Below are positions 36,893 to 50,808 of a stretch of 64,000 nucleotides of DNA, piece by piece. The first letter of the stretch is position 1. Every line of letters begins with the position of its first letter. Origin of the DNA: Volvox africanus (Eukaryota > Chlorophyta > Chlorophyceae > Chlamydomonadales > Volvocaceae); the NCBI GenBank assembly GCA_030268105.1, contig BSDZ01000054.1, positions 1 to 64,000 of the forward strand, written 5' to 3'. A program made the translations under genes and the position numbers. A model generated the notes under the pieces. It was given only the letters and a program-made list of their open reading frames with translations. It was not told the DNA's origin and did not search any database.

Positions 36893-39800
36893 GGCAAGAA
36901 GCTCAGCAAACTTAAAATCCTTGGCATAAGTGTCTCTGATGTTTGGTGAGTTGCCCCAGTATACATGAGCTATTCCTTATTGACTTAGGATGCCTTCATA
37001 ATTAAGAATGTGCGAATCGATATGGTGAGACATGGACGATGGTACACAAGGAGCACTGACCCGTGGGTCAGCACAACTGGGTCTTTGGTTCTCCTATACG
37101 CAGTATAGAGCGAGTAGGCGGGACTACGCTTCGCGATGGGTTAGGACTTACTAGCGTTTCTTGCTGAACGTTTGCTGCCGGTTCGTTGTTTGCTGCCCGC
37201 AGCAAGCACATCATGCAACCAGATGTACCTCACTCCCTGCGGCTCCAGGGCATTTTGATTGGTGAGGCCATGCTTGGTTTATCGCAAAGGGCAAGATTTG
37301 TCTATGATGAAGACAGCTCATAATTATGCCACTTGGCTTTGCTGTTGGAAACCCATAACGGACCCGCAGGTTCTACAACACAATTTTGATCTGTGCTCAT
37401 GCTACATGGGCAATCATGCTGAACGACGTTGAAAATGCTAATGCCTTTCTAAGTTTTTGCGGGCTTGCCATGATGCAGGAGGCGTGGTTATCGTGTTCAA
37501 CCGACAACAGCTGTACCTGTTGGGTAGGTTAAGGGAAGGTCGTACATGTAAAAGATGTGGGGATGCTACGGGACTGGCCCAGATCGGTAAGAGATACCTT
37601 GTCATTCCGTATTACCGCCGTCCTGCCGACCTGCAGCATGCGACCCGCTCAGGGGGAGCGTAGTACGTCGTGACAACCTTGAGCTAAGTCTTCAAGGGGG
37701 ACCTGTGGCGATTTGTTTAAAAAGACGGATAGGCGAGGCAACTGCCACCTTCCATTTACAAAGGCAGGAAGAGTTGCCTGCCTGCCGTGCGTATATTGCC
37801 CCAGCTTTTTTCCGCTAGGAGTCTTATAGCTGCCGTACCACTCGGTATCTCTTTTTAAAAGAGGATCTGCAGGATATGCTCCGGAAGGTGACCGCAGCCA
37901 AGGCGCCCGAGCGATCCGCAGCCGCGGTCGTCAAAACGGTCCTGCACCGGGGCCGAGACAAGGCCAGGTACGTGCCGCTCACCTTTACAGCAGGCGATCC
38001 GTCAGGCTGGCTTAAACCCTCAGCACACGGACGCCCATACCTCCATCTGGGTCGGCCTCAACACCCTGGACTGGAATTGATTGTGGGACCCCTAGCCGAA
38101 AAATAACAGTTCGGCGCCTCTGGCCGGCTTGGGCAGTGGCCGTGAGGTTGCAAGTAGACGTGGAATCAGATAGTGGGCAGATGGAGGACGATGTGTATGA
38201 ATTGTAATTTGTCATCCTTGACACGCTGGCATTTGGGCCGCCTGGCATGGCTGTATATGGCTCTTACCACAACCGCACCAGCACCGGCAGTGTGTTCATT
38301 GGTTCCGCAGGGTGGAAGCCATTACTTTGGTGGAAGATACGGCCCCAGATATGATGATGATGTCATCTCACGTTCTGGGTCAGATCGAAGATCTGGACGA
38401 TTTGGAGCTGCTTGAGCCGCTGGAGCGTCAGGAAGGGCGGGCTGACCCACATGAGCATTTTGAGGAAACCGAAGGGGACATCGCCCGCGCGGTGGGGCGG
38501 CGACACGATGGTCGCAGTGGCGGGCACATAAGGGGTCTGCGGGAGGATGATGAGGAAGAGAATTTGTTGATGTTGTCTACCCTGGCACCGCCGAGCTTTA
38601 AAAAGGACGGCAGCGGTGCAGGTGCGTGTGTAGCTATTAAGATGAAACTCGCTACTCGCTACTCGGACACGCGTGCCTCACTCAGACGCTGAGAGGATTT
38701 GAGTCGCCGCTACCGGGGACTAGGGGCAAGGTGGAAGGACAGGGAAAGCCGCTGCAAATAGACGATGTAGATCAATGAGGCCTATGGTAAGGCCTATGGC
38801 ACACAACACCGACTGATTCACAACACCGACTGACCCACATATCAGGAATACGGACAAGGGAGATATTTGAGGGCGGACATGGAAGCACGCCCGACATGAC
38901 AAATCTTCTTAAGCAAGCGGCTAAGATCCACGACTGAACTGAACTGCCCATCATATCAAGCTGCAACCCCACCAATTTAACGTTGTGATGTCCATCATGC
39001 CCACGCCCCCTTCAGAAGGCGCTCAGCGGGGAGGAGGCGCCAAGGGGGGTCGGGTCAGAGGTGCAGCTGGGCCATCAAACCAAGTCCCTCGTGACCTGTA
39101 AGTCGGGATGGATAAGAGGGCGGCGCTTTTTAGTGGAACAGTGGAACCCTCGGCTGCCATGCATGTACGACGGCAGCGCAAGATAAGGCCCATCAAGAGT
39201 CGGGCCGGTTGGGGCTTTAGCACGCAGGAATTCTGATTATAAAATGAAGTTAACAGCATGAATTATATGATACGCGTGTCATCCATAATGGGGTAAATAA
39301 GGAATACAATGAAGGAAATGGATGTAAGCATTTGCGATAAGCTGTTGTATCTCTGTTGTGTCGGCCAACAAAGGCCCGATCGGAAGGATGACCATCTAAG
39401 GTCCAGGATCCTTTGACACTGCCCGTAGATACCCCAGGATACTACATAAGCGTGTAACAGCGTGGGGATCACTCACTTGTCCTTTCCCCTGTCTCTCACG
39501 CGATGCTAGATGCGTTCCACTTAGTCTCTTGCGATTCAGCGAGTAGTAGCAGGTGGTTCACACAGGTACCCACCACGCACACATATATGCGTCCACCCAA
39601 ACGAAAACTTTAAACCGAATGCACCCACGCACGCCGAATTATATGTACACCCTGCCTTCTTCACGACCTGCTACTATCATGCGGTAACCTCCCGTTATGG
39701 GTTTAGGGTTACCCCATATCGTTTTCGTTCTCTTCTTTCTCTTTCCTACCCGTCCCGTGCATGATTAGCAACGACGATGAGGTTTTTGAAGCCCCCGATT

Positions 39801-42800
39801 TACGGGTCCTGCTGAATGACGATGACGACGAGGATAGCGCTTTTTTCCTGTCGTTCGGTAAGTCGATTGTCGGTTATCGGTTGTCGGTCAGGCATTGGCC
39901 AAGAGTGCTGTTAGTTGGGGCCGTGGATGCCGTGGGGCCGAGGGGCCGTGGATGTCGCAGTACTTGACGTACATTCCCCCTCCCGTACCCTCCCTTACCG
40001 TCTTAATACCTGCCATACTGCGCCTCAGGACTGACTGGTTTATTATCCAAAGTAAAGCTATTGCTATCGAAAAGTCCTCTGTGTGTGTCGCCGTAATTCT
40101 TATCACACCTGTTCCCGCATGTTCGGTGTAGATCACGTAATGCCCTGCACGCCTACTACAGGCGGTCTGGCTGCTGCAGCTCCGACGGCGGCGGTGGCGG
40201 CGGCGGCAGCAGCCACCGCGGCAGCAGCCACCACAGCCGATGGCGGTCGCCGCTCCGGGCCGAGTAGCACGGCCGGCGCAGCCTCCTTGCTGGCGCGGAG
40301 CCCCACTGGGACTGGCGCTCTCGCCACCGCAAACACCGCTGGCGGGACCGCGGCGGCGCATACACTGGATCCGTTGAACGAGATGCGCGAGATGGAAGAC
40401 AGCGAGATGCATTTCGCCGAGGAGCTGCCCACCGACCTTCACTTCCTGAGCGACTTCACTCCCGAGGATGCGCAGCAGCAGTTGCACTCGGAAGGGGCCC
40501 AACTGCGCGCCACTACCCCTACCTGCGGCCAGCCCGCGCCGTCGCTTGTGCCGCTTCCAAGCATCGGAGCCCCCATGGACCACTTCATGCCACCCTCTCC
40601 GTTGCATGACGGTAATAATGGCTTCACGGCTACTGTTGGGGTCCACCGAATAGATGTAAATTGGACCGGATTTGCCTGGATCAGGAGATTGGTGGGAGAT
40701 TAGTGGAGTCCGTGGCGATGATTTGCCCCATCTGGGTCGAGAATAGATAGACTAGACTAGACCAGATAGACTAGACTTGATAGATTAGATAGACTAAATA
40801 GATAAAAAAGCAAATGGCTGGGGAGGCATCATGGAAACAGGGAAAGAAAGGGATGAACTTGTTTGTAGGAAATAAATGAAACATGCGGCTGGAGTCAATA
40901 GCCGCAGGAGCGTCGTAAGGTTTGTTCCTTTGAATGGTGATGACACGACGTAGCGGAACCCGGGGGGTTAGGGGCCGAGAGAACTAAGTTCTTAGGCATA
41001 CTGGTGCCGGTCAGCCGGTGCGTACTGCAACAAGGGGAGCTGTAAGCGGTGTTCAAGAACCCGGATGTTCTTCCCATGCGACCAGGTGGCGGGTCGAACC
41101 TATCGTGAATGGACATTGGAATCGTCTGTGCTGCTCAAGTCCAGAATCAATGTTGCGCCAGACCCGAGCGGCGGCAGTGACCCGGGTCACAATGCCGGCC
41201 TGGTCTGGGCATCAGGGACAACGGCCGCTGCCCCCTTCGCGGACCCTTTCAACGGCCGTCGCTTCACCAGCGACCCCTACGACGGAACCCCTGGGCCCAT
41301 GATATTCGTTGCAGTGGCGGGGATGCTGGCGGCAGGCCACGTTGCCGCGGCGTCCGATGCGGTAAGGCACGGAGCGGCGGCGATGTTGAACGGTAGCGGC
41401 ATGACATGGGGTCGCCACCTGGTGCGTCTGGTGGCAATGGCGGCGGAGGCGGACGAGGTGGTGGAGGACGTTGAGGAGGAGGATGTTGAGGGCTACGTCA
41501 ACGTTACTCACGGAGGGCCAAGGCGGCGAACTGCTGCCGTGGAAGAGCCGGGTGGGTGTTTGGGGTTTGGTGGTATTATGGAACTCCCCAAGGATATTAA
41601 TTTAATGTTTCTATAAATTTACTTTGCGCAACAACTGCTTCGTCGCCACGTTGCCGCTTTTCCCCGTCCTTTTAGTCATATTCTTTGTGTCGTGATATTT
41701 TAGATAGGCAGGTTTTACTGGAAATTTTTAATAGTTGAAGAAAAGGGGGAAATAATCATCTTGAATTATGGTTACGTTTTGCTGAAAGGACTGGAGAAAA
41801 GAAGTTAAATAACCTCCTGGATTAAATACGACGGCGATTAAATTTGAAGGATTGCAACAGATACCGACAATTTTTTAGTTAATCAAGACGAATCAGTTCA
41901 GAATTATAATATTACCAAGAACGATAATTTAATAATTTTTTTAGACCTAACTCCAAATGAACTTATGGTTACATCTTGGTTGTACACTACCTTATATTAT
42001 ATACCTTGTGCCTTATACATGATATCGGCCTTCTAGAAGACGGAGCTAGGAGTTTGTGTTTGCCGTAGCGCTAGGATGTAGGCCAGCTTGCGGATGGTGT
42101 CATTACGGCCGGCGCCCCGTATCGACGTTTTTTTAATTGCGTTTGCATGCCTCATTTACTTTCGCACATCCTGTTTTCGAAATCCAGTTCAGTCAATGAC
42201 AGTCCCCTCTGTGGTGCCGTGCCTTGATGGCTCTTGCCCATGTTAAGCCGTAATAAGTTGCCAAAGCCCATGCACAGTCGATGGGCTCTGCCCAAGACAC
42301 CCGACCTTATGTCAGTGGGTACATGATCTATTGGTGTATTGTCTTGTCCGATGCTTAGATGCCGGGCGCGTGCAGCGGCTGTGCACGGTGAAGAGCGCTG
42401 CCCCCCGTGCAGCCACGGCTTCTGGAGCAAGGGGCAACGACGCGCAGCAGCGCAAGGAACAACATCAACAGCAAGGGACGACTGCAGCGGAAGACGAAGG
42501 GGAGGGGGAGGAACAGAGGCAAAGCAGGTGTCACCTATACGACCCATTTCGTCAGTACTCCCATCTGCTGCCCTTCCGGGTCAGCCTCCTCCGCGGCCAG
42601 GTGGGTCACAAAACCAATTTCATTTACCACCTTTTTTCAAGCACAGAATTACATTTACGACGTATAGTGGCTTGGCGTGTCTGGTAATGTAGTCCTTACA
42701 GTTCAGGTTGTCAAGCAGCAGTGACCTGCCAGTGCTTGCAGATCAACTGGTCACCATGCTATGAAATCGTTCGAGTTTGCTCGTCCACGATTTTGTGTGA

Positions 42801-43416
42801 TAAGGAATGGTGCAGCACAGCAAGTCCTGGCAACAAGCCAACGCGAAGGCTCGACTCACGACACCCTGTGAGACGCTTTTGAAAACAACAGTTCAAGGTG
42901 TGACTATCAATTGTGGTTTATGTCGAAGCGAGGGTCCATGTGACTATCAATTGTGGTTTATGTCGAAGCGAGGGTCCAAAAAAAGCGCCTTAGCTAGGGT
43001 TCCTGTGAACCAGGGGTCACTCTGCTGTGAGCCCCTGCTGTGAACCATGGGCCTATTCTGGTACTTTTCAGTCAGGGACTTAGGTAGCTGTGCCGGGGCA
43101 GAATTTGCAGTAAGAATAATGATGGGCGCGGTGCTGGAAACCAAGATTAAGCAACCTAGAGACATTCTGGCCAAATGTAATACCTTATATCTTGAAAGCC
43201 TGTGATGGAATGTTGGATGGCTGGGCAGATTTTACCGGAACGTCGTGGAGTGCGTGGAGGTATGATACCTTGTCATAGCGTTGGAGCTGCCGTACAAGCA
43301 TATTGGCGCGAATTACAGCTCGGAAAGATATGTTTCCCCACTGAATGTCCCTGGTGATGTTGTACTTTGTGTACCATGAGCCCTCCTAAGCTTTGTGATC
43401 TCACAAAAGTATATAT
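36459..43416. repeat. Large tandem unit, copy 3 (core only, 6958 bp)
   Basis: All landmarks are shifted by exactly 6958 bp relative to the core of copy 2, for example the minus-strand 149-codon frame at 29485 and 36443, and the 206-codon frame at 33125 and 40083. No head is present. I noticed no differences from copies 2 and 4. Confidence 0.96.
37819..42687 (+). pseudogene. Truncated gene fragment, copy 3
   Basis: Same exon set as copy 2, shifted by 6958: exon 1 at 37819, exon 3 at 38311, exon 4 at 39016, exon 5 at 39769, exon 6 at 40162, exon 7 at 40996 and chimeric exon 8 at 42359. The gene part ends at 42521 and the stop is at 42687. Upstream DNA is the tail of copy 2, without a head, so its 5' surroundings beyond about 1.4 kb differ from copies 1 and 2. 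Confidence 0.65.
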
Positions 43417-43850
43417 TTCCTAAGTGTGATTGTATGTGACTCCTTGCGAAGCTGTCCGCATACCGTCATCCTTTGGCAGCCGCTCTGCCTTGCAACTATT
43501 ATTGAGGGCTTAGGGGTTAGCACGGCTTGGCGAAGAAGAAACTGGCTGACCTGACTGGCATTAGCTTTGTGAACCTCGGGACGACAAACAGTTAAGAGTT
43601 TTTGCCCAGGAGAGTGACACCGACTTAGACAAACATGTTCTACTCGCACGACCTCCTTGGCAGGAAGTCTCCTCTGGGTGCTATTTGGTAAGAAGTGCCT
43701 GACAGAGTATTTACCGTTTGCGCAAGATAAACTGCGCCAATCGCTCACAGAGACGCCGCCGCGCTCCGCGGCTTTGCTCAAAAAGCCATAGAAGTTATTT
43801 AGGCTTGCATATGGAACTGGGACCCGGGCACATGCAGGACGATGGCTCAT
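43401..43850 (-). CDS. Hypothetical 149-codon minus-strand frame, copy 4
   Basis: Identical to copy 3, with the ILL end created by the junction. Confidence 0.3.
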   Translation of the reverse strand: MSHRPACARVPVPYASLNNFYGFLSKAAERGGVSVSDWRSLSCANGKYSVRHFLPNSTQRRLPAKEVVRVEHVCLSRCHSPGQKLLTVCRPEVHKANASQVSQFLLRQAVLTPKPSIIVARQSGCQRMTVCGQLRKESHTITLRKYILL

Positions 43851-46800
43851 GGCAAGAAGCTCAGCAAACTTAAAATCCTTGGCATAAGTGTCTCTGATGT
43901 TTGGTGAGTTGCCCCAGTATACATGAGCTATTCCTTATTGACTTAGGATGCCTTCATAATTAAGAATGTGCGAATCGATATGGTGAGACATGGACGATGG
44001 TACACAAGGAGCACTGACCCGTGGGTCAGCACAACTGGGTCTTTGGTTCTCCTATACGCAGTATAGAGCGAGTAGGCGGGACTACGCTTCGCGATGGGTT
44101 AGGACTTACTAGCGTTTCTTGCTGAACGTTTGCTGCCGGTTCGTTGTTTGCTGCCCGCAGCAAGCACATCATGCAACCAGATGTACCTCACTCCCTGCGG
44201 CTCCAGGGCATTTTGATTGGTGAGGCCATGCTTGGTTTATCGCAAAGGGCAAGATTTGTCTATGATGAAGACAGCTCATAATTATGCCACTTGGCTTTGC
44301 TGTTGGAAACCCATAACGGACCCGCAGGTTCTACAACACAATTTTGATCTGTGCTCATGCTACATGGGCAATCATGCTGAACGACGTTGAAAATGCTAAT
44401 GCCTTTCTAAGTTTTTGCGGGCTTGCCATGATGCAGGAGGCGTGGTTATCGTGTTCAACCGACAACAGCTGTACCTGTTGGGTAGGTTAAGGGAAGGTCG
44501 TACATGTAAAAGATGTGGGGATGCTACGGGACTGGCCCAGATCGGTAAGAGATACCTTGTCATTCCGTATTACCGCCGTCCTGCCGACCTGCAGCATGCG
44601 ACCCGCTCAGGGGGAGCGTAGTACGTCGTGACAACCTTGAGCTAAGTCTTCAAGGGGGACCTGTGGCGATTTGTTTAAAAAGACGGATAGGCGAGGCAAC
44701 TGCCACCTTCCATTTACAAAGGCAGGAAGAGTTGCCTGCCTGCCGTGCGTATATTGCCCCAGCTTTTTTCCGCTAGGAGTCTTATAGCTGCCGTACCACT
44801 CGGTATCTCTTTTTAAAAGAGGATCTGCAGGATATGCTCCGGAAGGTGACCGCAGCCAAGGCGCCCGAGCGATCCGCAGCCGCGGTCGTCAAAACGGTCC
44901 TGCACCGGGGCCGAGACAAGGCCAGGTACGTGCCGCTCACCTTTACAGCAGGCGATCCGTCAGGCTGGCTTAAACCCTCAGCACACGGACGCCCATACCT
45001 CCATCTGGGTCGGCCTCAACACCCTGGACTGGAATTGATTGTGGGACCCCTAGCCGAAAAATAACAGTTCGGCGCCTCTGGCCGGCTTGGGCAGTGGCCG
45101 TGAGGTTGCAAGTAGACGTGGAATCAGATAGTGGGCAGATGGAGGACGATGTGTATGAATTGTAATTTGTCATCCTTGACACGCTGGCATTTGGGCCGCC
45201 TGGCATGGCTGTATATGGCTCTTACCACAACCGCACCAGCACCGGCAGTGTGTTCATTGGTTCCGCAGGGTGGAAGCCATTACTTTGGTGGAAGATACGG
45301 CCCCAGATATGATGATGATGTCATCTCACGTTCTGGGTCAGATCGAAGATCTGGACGATTTGGAGCTGCTTGAGCCGCTGGAGCGTCAGGAAGGGCGGGC
45401 TGACCCACATGAGCATTTTGAGGAAACCGAAGGGGACATCGCCCGCGCGGTGGGGCGGCGACACGATGGTCGCAGTGGCGGGCACATAAGGGGTCTGCGG
45501 GAGGATGATGAGGAAGAGAATTTGTTGATGTTGTCTACCCTGGCACCGCCGAGCTTTAAAAAGGACGGCAGCGGTGCAGGTGCGTGTGTAGCTATTAAGA
45601 TGAAACTCGCTACTCGCTACTCGGACACGCGTGCCTCACTCAGACGCTGAGAGGATTTGAGTCGCCGCTACCGGGGACTAGGGGCAAGGTGGAAGGACAG
45701 GGAAAGCCGCTGCAAATAGACGATGTAGATCAATGAGGCCTATGGTAAGGCCTATGGCACACAACACCGACTGATTCACAACACCGACTGACCCACATAT
45801 CAGGAATACGGACAAGGGAGATATTTGAGGGCGGACATGGAAGCACGCCCGACATGACAAATCTTCTTAAGCAAGCGGCTAAGATCCACGACTGAACTGA
45901 ACTGCCCATCATATCAAGCTGCAACCCCACCAATTTAACGTTGTGATGTCCATCATGCCCACGCCCCCTTCAGAAGGCGCTCAGCGGGGAGGAGGCGCCA
46001 AGGGGGGTCGGGTCAGAGGTGCAGCTGGGCCATCAAACCAAGTCCCTCGTGACCTGTAAGTCGGGATGGATAAGAGGGCGGCGCTTTTTAGTGGAACAGT
46101 GGAACCCTCGGCTGCCATGCATGTACGACGGCAGCGCAAGATAAGGCCCATCAAGAGTCGGGCCGGTTGGGGCTTTAGCACGCAGGAATTCTGATTATAA
46201 AATGAAGTTAACAGCATGAATTATATGATACGCGTGTCATCCATAATGGGGTAAATAAGGAATACAATGAAGGAAATGGATGTAAGCATTTGCGATAAGC
46301 TGTTGTATCTCTGTTGTGTCGGCCAACAAAGGCCCGATCGGAAGGATGACCATCTAAGGTCCAGGATCCTTTGACACTGCCCGTAGATACCCCAGGATAC
46401 TACATAAGCGTGTAACAGCGTGGGGATCACTCACTTGTCCTTTCCCCTGTCTCTCACGCGATGCTAGATGCGTTCCACTTAGTCTCTTGCGATTCAGCGA
46501 GTAGTAGCAGGTGGTTCACACAGGTACCCACCACGCACACATATATGCGTCCACCCAAACGAAAACTTTAAACCGAATGCACCCACGCACGCCGAATTAT
46601 ATGTACACCCTGCCTTCTTCACGACCTGCTACTATCATGCGGTAACCTCCCGTTATGGGTTTAGGGTTACCCCATATCGTTTTCGTTCTCTTCTTTCTCT
46701 TTCCTACCCGTCCCGTGCATGATTAGCAACGACGATGAGGTTTTTGAAGCCCCCGATTTACGGGTCCTGCTGAATGACGATGACGACGAGGATAGCGCTT

Positions 46801-49800
46801 TTTTCCTGTCGTTCGGTAAGTCGATTGTCGGTTATCGGTTGTCGGTCAGGCATTGGCCAAGAGTGCTGTTAGTTGGGGCCGTGGATGCCGTGGGGCCGAG
46901 GGGCCGTGGATGTCGCAGTACTTGACGTACATTCCCCCTCCCGTACCCTCCCTTACCGTCTTAATACCTGCCATACTGCGCCTCAGGACTGACTGGTTTA
47001 TTATCCAAAGTAAAGCTATTGCTATCGAAAAGTCCTCTGTGTGTGTCGCCGTAATTCTTATCACACCTGTTCCCGCATGTTCGGTGTAGATCACGTAATG
47101 CCCTGCACGCCTACTACAGGCGGTCTGGCTGCTGCAGCTCCGACGGCGGCGGTGGCGGCGGCGGCAGCAGCCACCGCGGCAGCAGCCACCACAGCCGATG
47201 GCGGTCGCCGCTCCGGGCCGAGTAGCACGGCCGGCGCAGCCTCCTTGCTGGCGCGGAGCCCCACTGGGACTGGCGCTCTCGCCACCGCAAACACCGCTGG
47301 CGGGACCGCGGCGGCGCATACACTGGATCCGTTGAACGAGATGCGCGAGATGGAAGACAGCGAGATGCATTTCGCCGAGGAGCTGCCCACCGACCTTCAC
47401 TTCCTGAGCGACTTCACTCCCGAGGATGCGCAGCAGCAGTTGCACTCGGAAGGGGCCCAACTGCGCGCCACTACCCCTACCTGCGGCCAGCCCGCGCCGT
47501 CGCTTGTGCCGCTTCCAAGCATCGGAGCCCCCATGGACCACTTCATGCCACCCTCTCCGTTGCATGACGGTAATAATGGCTTCACGGCTACTGTTGGGGT
47601 CCACCGAATAGATGTAAATTGGACCGGATTTGCCTGGATCAGGAGATTGGTGGGAGATTAGTGGAGTCCGTGGCGATGATTTGCCCCATCTGGGTCGAGA
47701 ATAGATAGACTAGACTAGACCAGATAGACTAGACTTGATAGATTAGATAGACTAAATAGATAAAAAAGCAAATGGCTGGGGAGGCATCATGGAAACAGGG
47801 AAAGAAAGGGATGAACTTGTTTGTAGGAAATAAATGAAACATGCGGCTGGAGTCAATAGCCGCAGGAGCGTCGTAAGGTTTGTTCCTTTGAATGGTGATG
47901 ACACGACGTAGCGGAACCCGGGGGGTTAGGGGCCGAGAGAACTAAGTTCTTAGGCATACTGGTGCCGGTCAGCCGGTGCGTACTGCAACAAGGGGAGCTG
48001 TAAGCGGTGTTCAAGAACCCGGATGTTCTTCCCATGCGACCAGGTGGCGGGTCGAACCTATCGTGAATGGACATTGGAATCGTCTGTGCTGCTCAAGTCC
48101 AGAATCAATGTTGCGCCAGACCCGAGCGGCGGCAGTGACCCGGGTCACAATGCCGGCCTGGTCTGGGCATCAGGGACAACGGCCGCTGCCCCCTTCGCGG
48201 ACCCTTTCAACGGCCGTCGCTTCACCAGCGACCCCTACGACGGAACCCCTGGGCCCATGATATTCGTTGCAGTGGCGGGGATGCTGGCGGCAGGCCACGT
48301 TGCCGCGGCGTCCGATGCGGTAAGGCACGGAGCGGCGGCGATGTTGAACGGTAGCGGCATGACATGGGGTCGCCACCTGGTGCGTCTGGTGGCAATGGCG
48401 GCGGAGGCGGACGAGGTGGTGGAGGACGTTGAGGAGGAGGATGTTGAGGGCTACGTCAACGTTACTCACGGAGGGCCAAGGCGGCGAACTGCTGCCGTGG
48501 AAGAGCCGGGTGGGTGTTTGGGGTTTGGTGGTATTATGGAACTCCCCAAGGATATTAATTTAATGTTTCTATAAATTTACTTTGCGCAACAACTGCTTCG
48601 TCGCCACGTTGCCGCTTTTCCCCGTCCTTTTAGTCATATTCTTTGTGTCGTGATATTTTAGATAGGCAGGTTTTACTGGAAATTTTTAATAGTTGAAGAA
48701 AAGGGGGAAATAATCATCTTGAATTATGGTTACGTTTTGCTGAAAGGACTGGAGAAAAGAAGTTAAATAACCTCCTGGATTAAATACGACGGCGATTAAA
48801 TTTGAAGGATTGCAACAGATACCGACAATTTTTTAGTTAATCAAGACGAATCAGTTCAGAATTATAATATTACCAAGAACGATAATTTAATAATTTTTTT
48901 AGACCTAACTCCAAATGAACTTATGGTTACATCTTGGTTGTACACTACCTTATATTATATACCTTGTGCCTTATACATGATATCGGCCTTCTAGAAGACG
49001 GAGCTAGGAGTTTGTGTTTGCCGTAGCGCTAGGATGTAGGCCAGCTTGCGGATGGTGTCATTACGGCCGGCGCCCCGTATCGACGTTTTTTTAATTGCGT
49101 TTGCATGCCTCATTTACTTTCGCACATCCTGTTTTCGAAATCCAGTTCAGTCAATGACAGTCCCCTCTGTGGTGCCGTGCCTTGATGGCTCTTGCCCATG
49201 TTAAGCCGTAATAAGTTGCCAAAGCCCATGCACAGTCGATGGGCTCTGCCCAAGACACCCGACCTTATGTCAGTGGGTACATGATCTATTGGTGTATTGT
49301 CTTGTCCGATGCTTAGATGCCGGGCGCGTGCAGCGGCTGTGCACGGTGAAGAGCGCTGCCCCCCGTGCAGCCACGGCTTCTGGAGCAAGGGGCAACGACG
49401 CGCAGCAGCGCAAGGAACAACATCAACAGCAAGGGACGACTGCAGCGGAAGACGAAGGGGAGGGGGAGGAACAGAGGCAAAGCAGGTGTCACCTATACGA
49501 CCCATTTCGTCAGTACTCCCATCTGCTGCCCTTCCGGGTCAGCCTCCTCCGCGGCCAGGTGGGTCACAAAACCAATTTCATTTACCACCTTTTTTCAAGC
49601 ACAGAATTACATTTACGACGTATAGTGGCTTGGCGTGTCTGGTAATGTAGTCCTTACAGTTCAGGTTGTCAAGCAGCAGTGACCTGCCAGTGCTTGCAGA
49701 TCAACTGGTCACCATGCTATGAAATCGTTCGAGTTTGCTCGTCCACGATTTTGTGTGATAAGGAATGGTGCAGCACAGCAAGTCCTGGCAACAAGCCAAC

Positions 49801-50374
49801 GCGAAGGCTCGACTCACGACACCCTGTGAGACGCTTTTGAAAACAACAGTTCAAGGTGTGACTATCAATTGTGGTTTATGTCGAAGCGAGGGTCCATGTG
49901 ACTATCAATTGTGGTTTATGTCGAAGCGAGGGTCCAAAAAAAGCGCCTTAGCTAGGGTTCCTGTGAACCAGGGGTCACTCTGCTGTGAGCCCCTGCTGTG
50001 AACCATGGGCCTATTCTGGTACTTTTCAGTCAGGGACTTAGGTAGCTGTGCCGGGGCAGAATTTGCAGTAAGAATAATGATGGGCGCGGTGCTGGAAACC
50101 AAGATTAAGCAACCTAGAGACATTCTGGCCAAATGTAATACCTTATATCTTGAAAGCCTGTGATGGAATGTTGGATGGCTGGGCAGATTTTACCGGAACG
50201 TCGTGGAGTGCGTGGAGGTATGATACCTTGTCATAGCGTTGGAGCTGCCGTACAAGCATATTGGCGCGAATTACAGCTCGGAAAGATATGTTTCCCCACT
50301 GAATGTCCCTGGTGATGTTGTACTTTGTGTACCATGAGCCCTCCTAAGCTTTGTGATCTCACAAAAGTATATAT
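43417..50374. repeat. Large tandem unit, copy 4 (core only, 6958 bp)
   Basis: The offset from copy 3 is exactly 6958 bp throughout, and the junction with copy 5 repeats the GTATATAT|TTCCTAAG joint. It contains the same gene fragment and chimeric end as copies 1-3. Confidence 0.96.
44777..49645 (+). pseudogene. Truncated gene fragment, copy 4
   Basis: Shifted a further 6958 bp: exons start at 44777, 45269 (exon 3), 45974, 46727, 47120, 47954 and 49317. The gene part ends at 49479 and the chimeric stop is at 49645. Confidence 0.65.
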
Positions 50375-50808
50375 TTCCTAAGTGTGATTGTATGTGACTC
50401 CTTGCGAAGCTGTCCGCATACCGTCATCCTTTGGCAGCCGCTCTGCCTTGCAACTATTATTGAGGGCTTAGGGGTTAGCACGGCTTGGCGAAGAAGAAAC
50501 TGGCTGACCTGACTGGCATTAGCTTTGTGAACCTCGGGACGACAAACAGTTAAGAGTTTTTGCCCAGGAGAGTGACACCGACTTAGACAAACATGTTCTA
50601 CTCGCACGACCTCCTTGGCAGGAAGTCTCCTCTGGGTGCTATTTGGTAAGAAGTGCCTGACAGAGTATTTACCGTTTGCGCAAGATAAACTGCGCCAATC
50701 GCTCACAGAGACGCCGCCGCGCTCCGCGGCTTTGCTCAAAAAGCCATAGAAGTTATTTAGGCTTGCATATGGAACTGGGACCCGGGCACATGCAGGACGA
50801 TGGCTCAT
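50359..50808 (-). CDS. Hypothetical 149-codon minus-strand frame, copy 5
   Basis: Identical to copies 3 and 4. Copy 6 lacks this region because of its left truncation, so the frame is not needed for the continuous gene downstream. Confidence 0.3.
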   Translation of the reverse strand: MSHRPACARVPVPYASLNNFYGFLSKAAERGGVSVSDWRSLSCANGKYSVRHFLPNSTQRRLPAKEVVRVEHVCLSRCHSPGQKLLTVCRPEVHKANASQVSQFLLRQAVLTPKPSIIVARQSGCQRMTVCGQLRKESHTITLRKYILL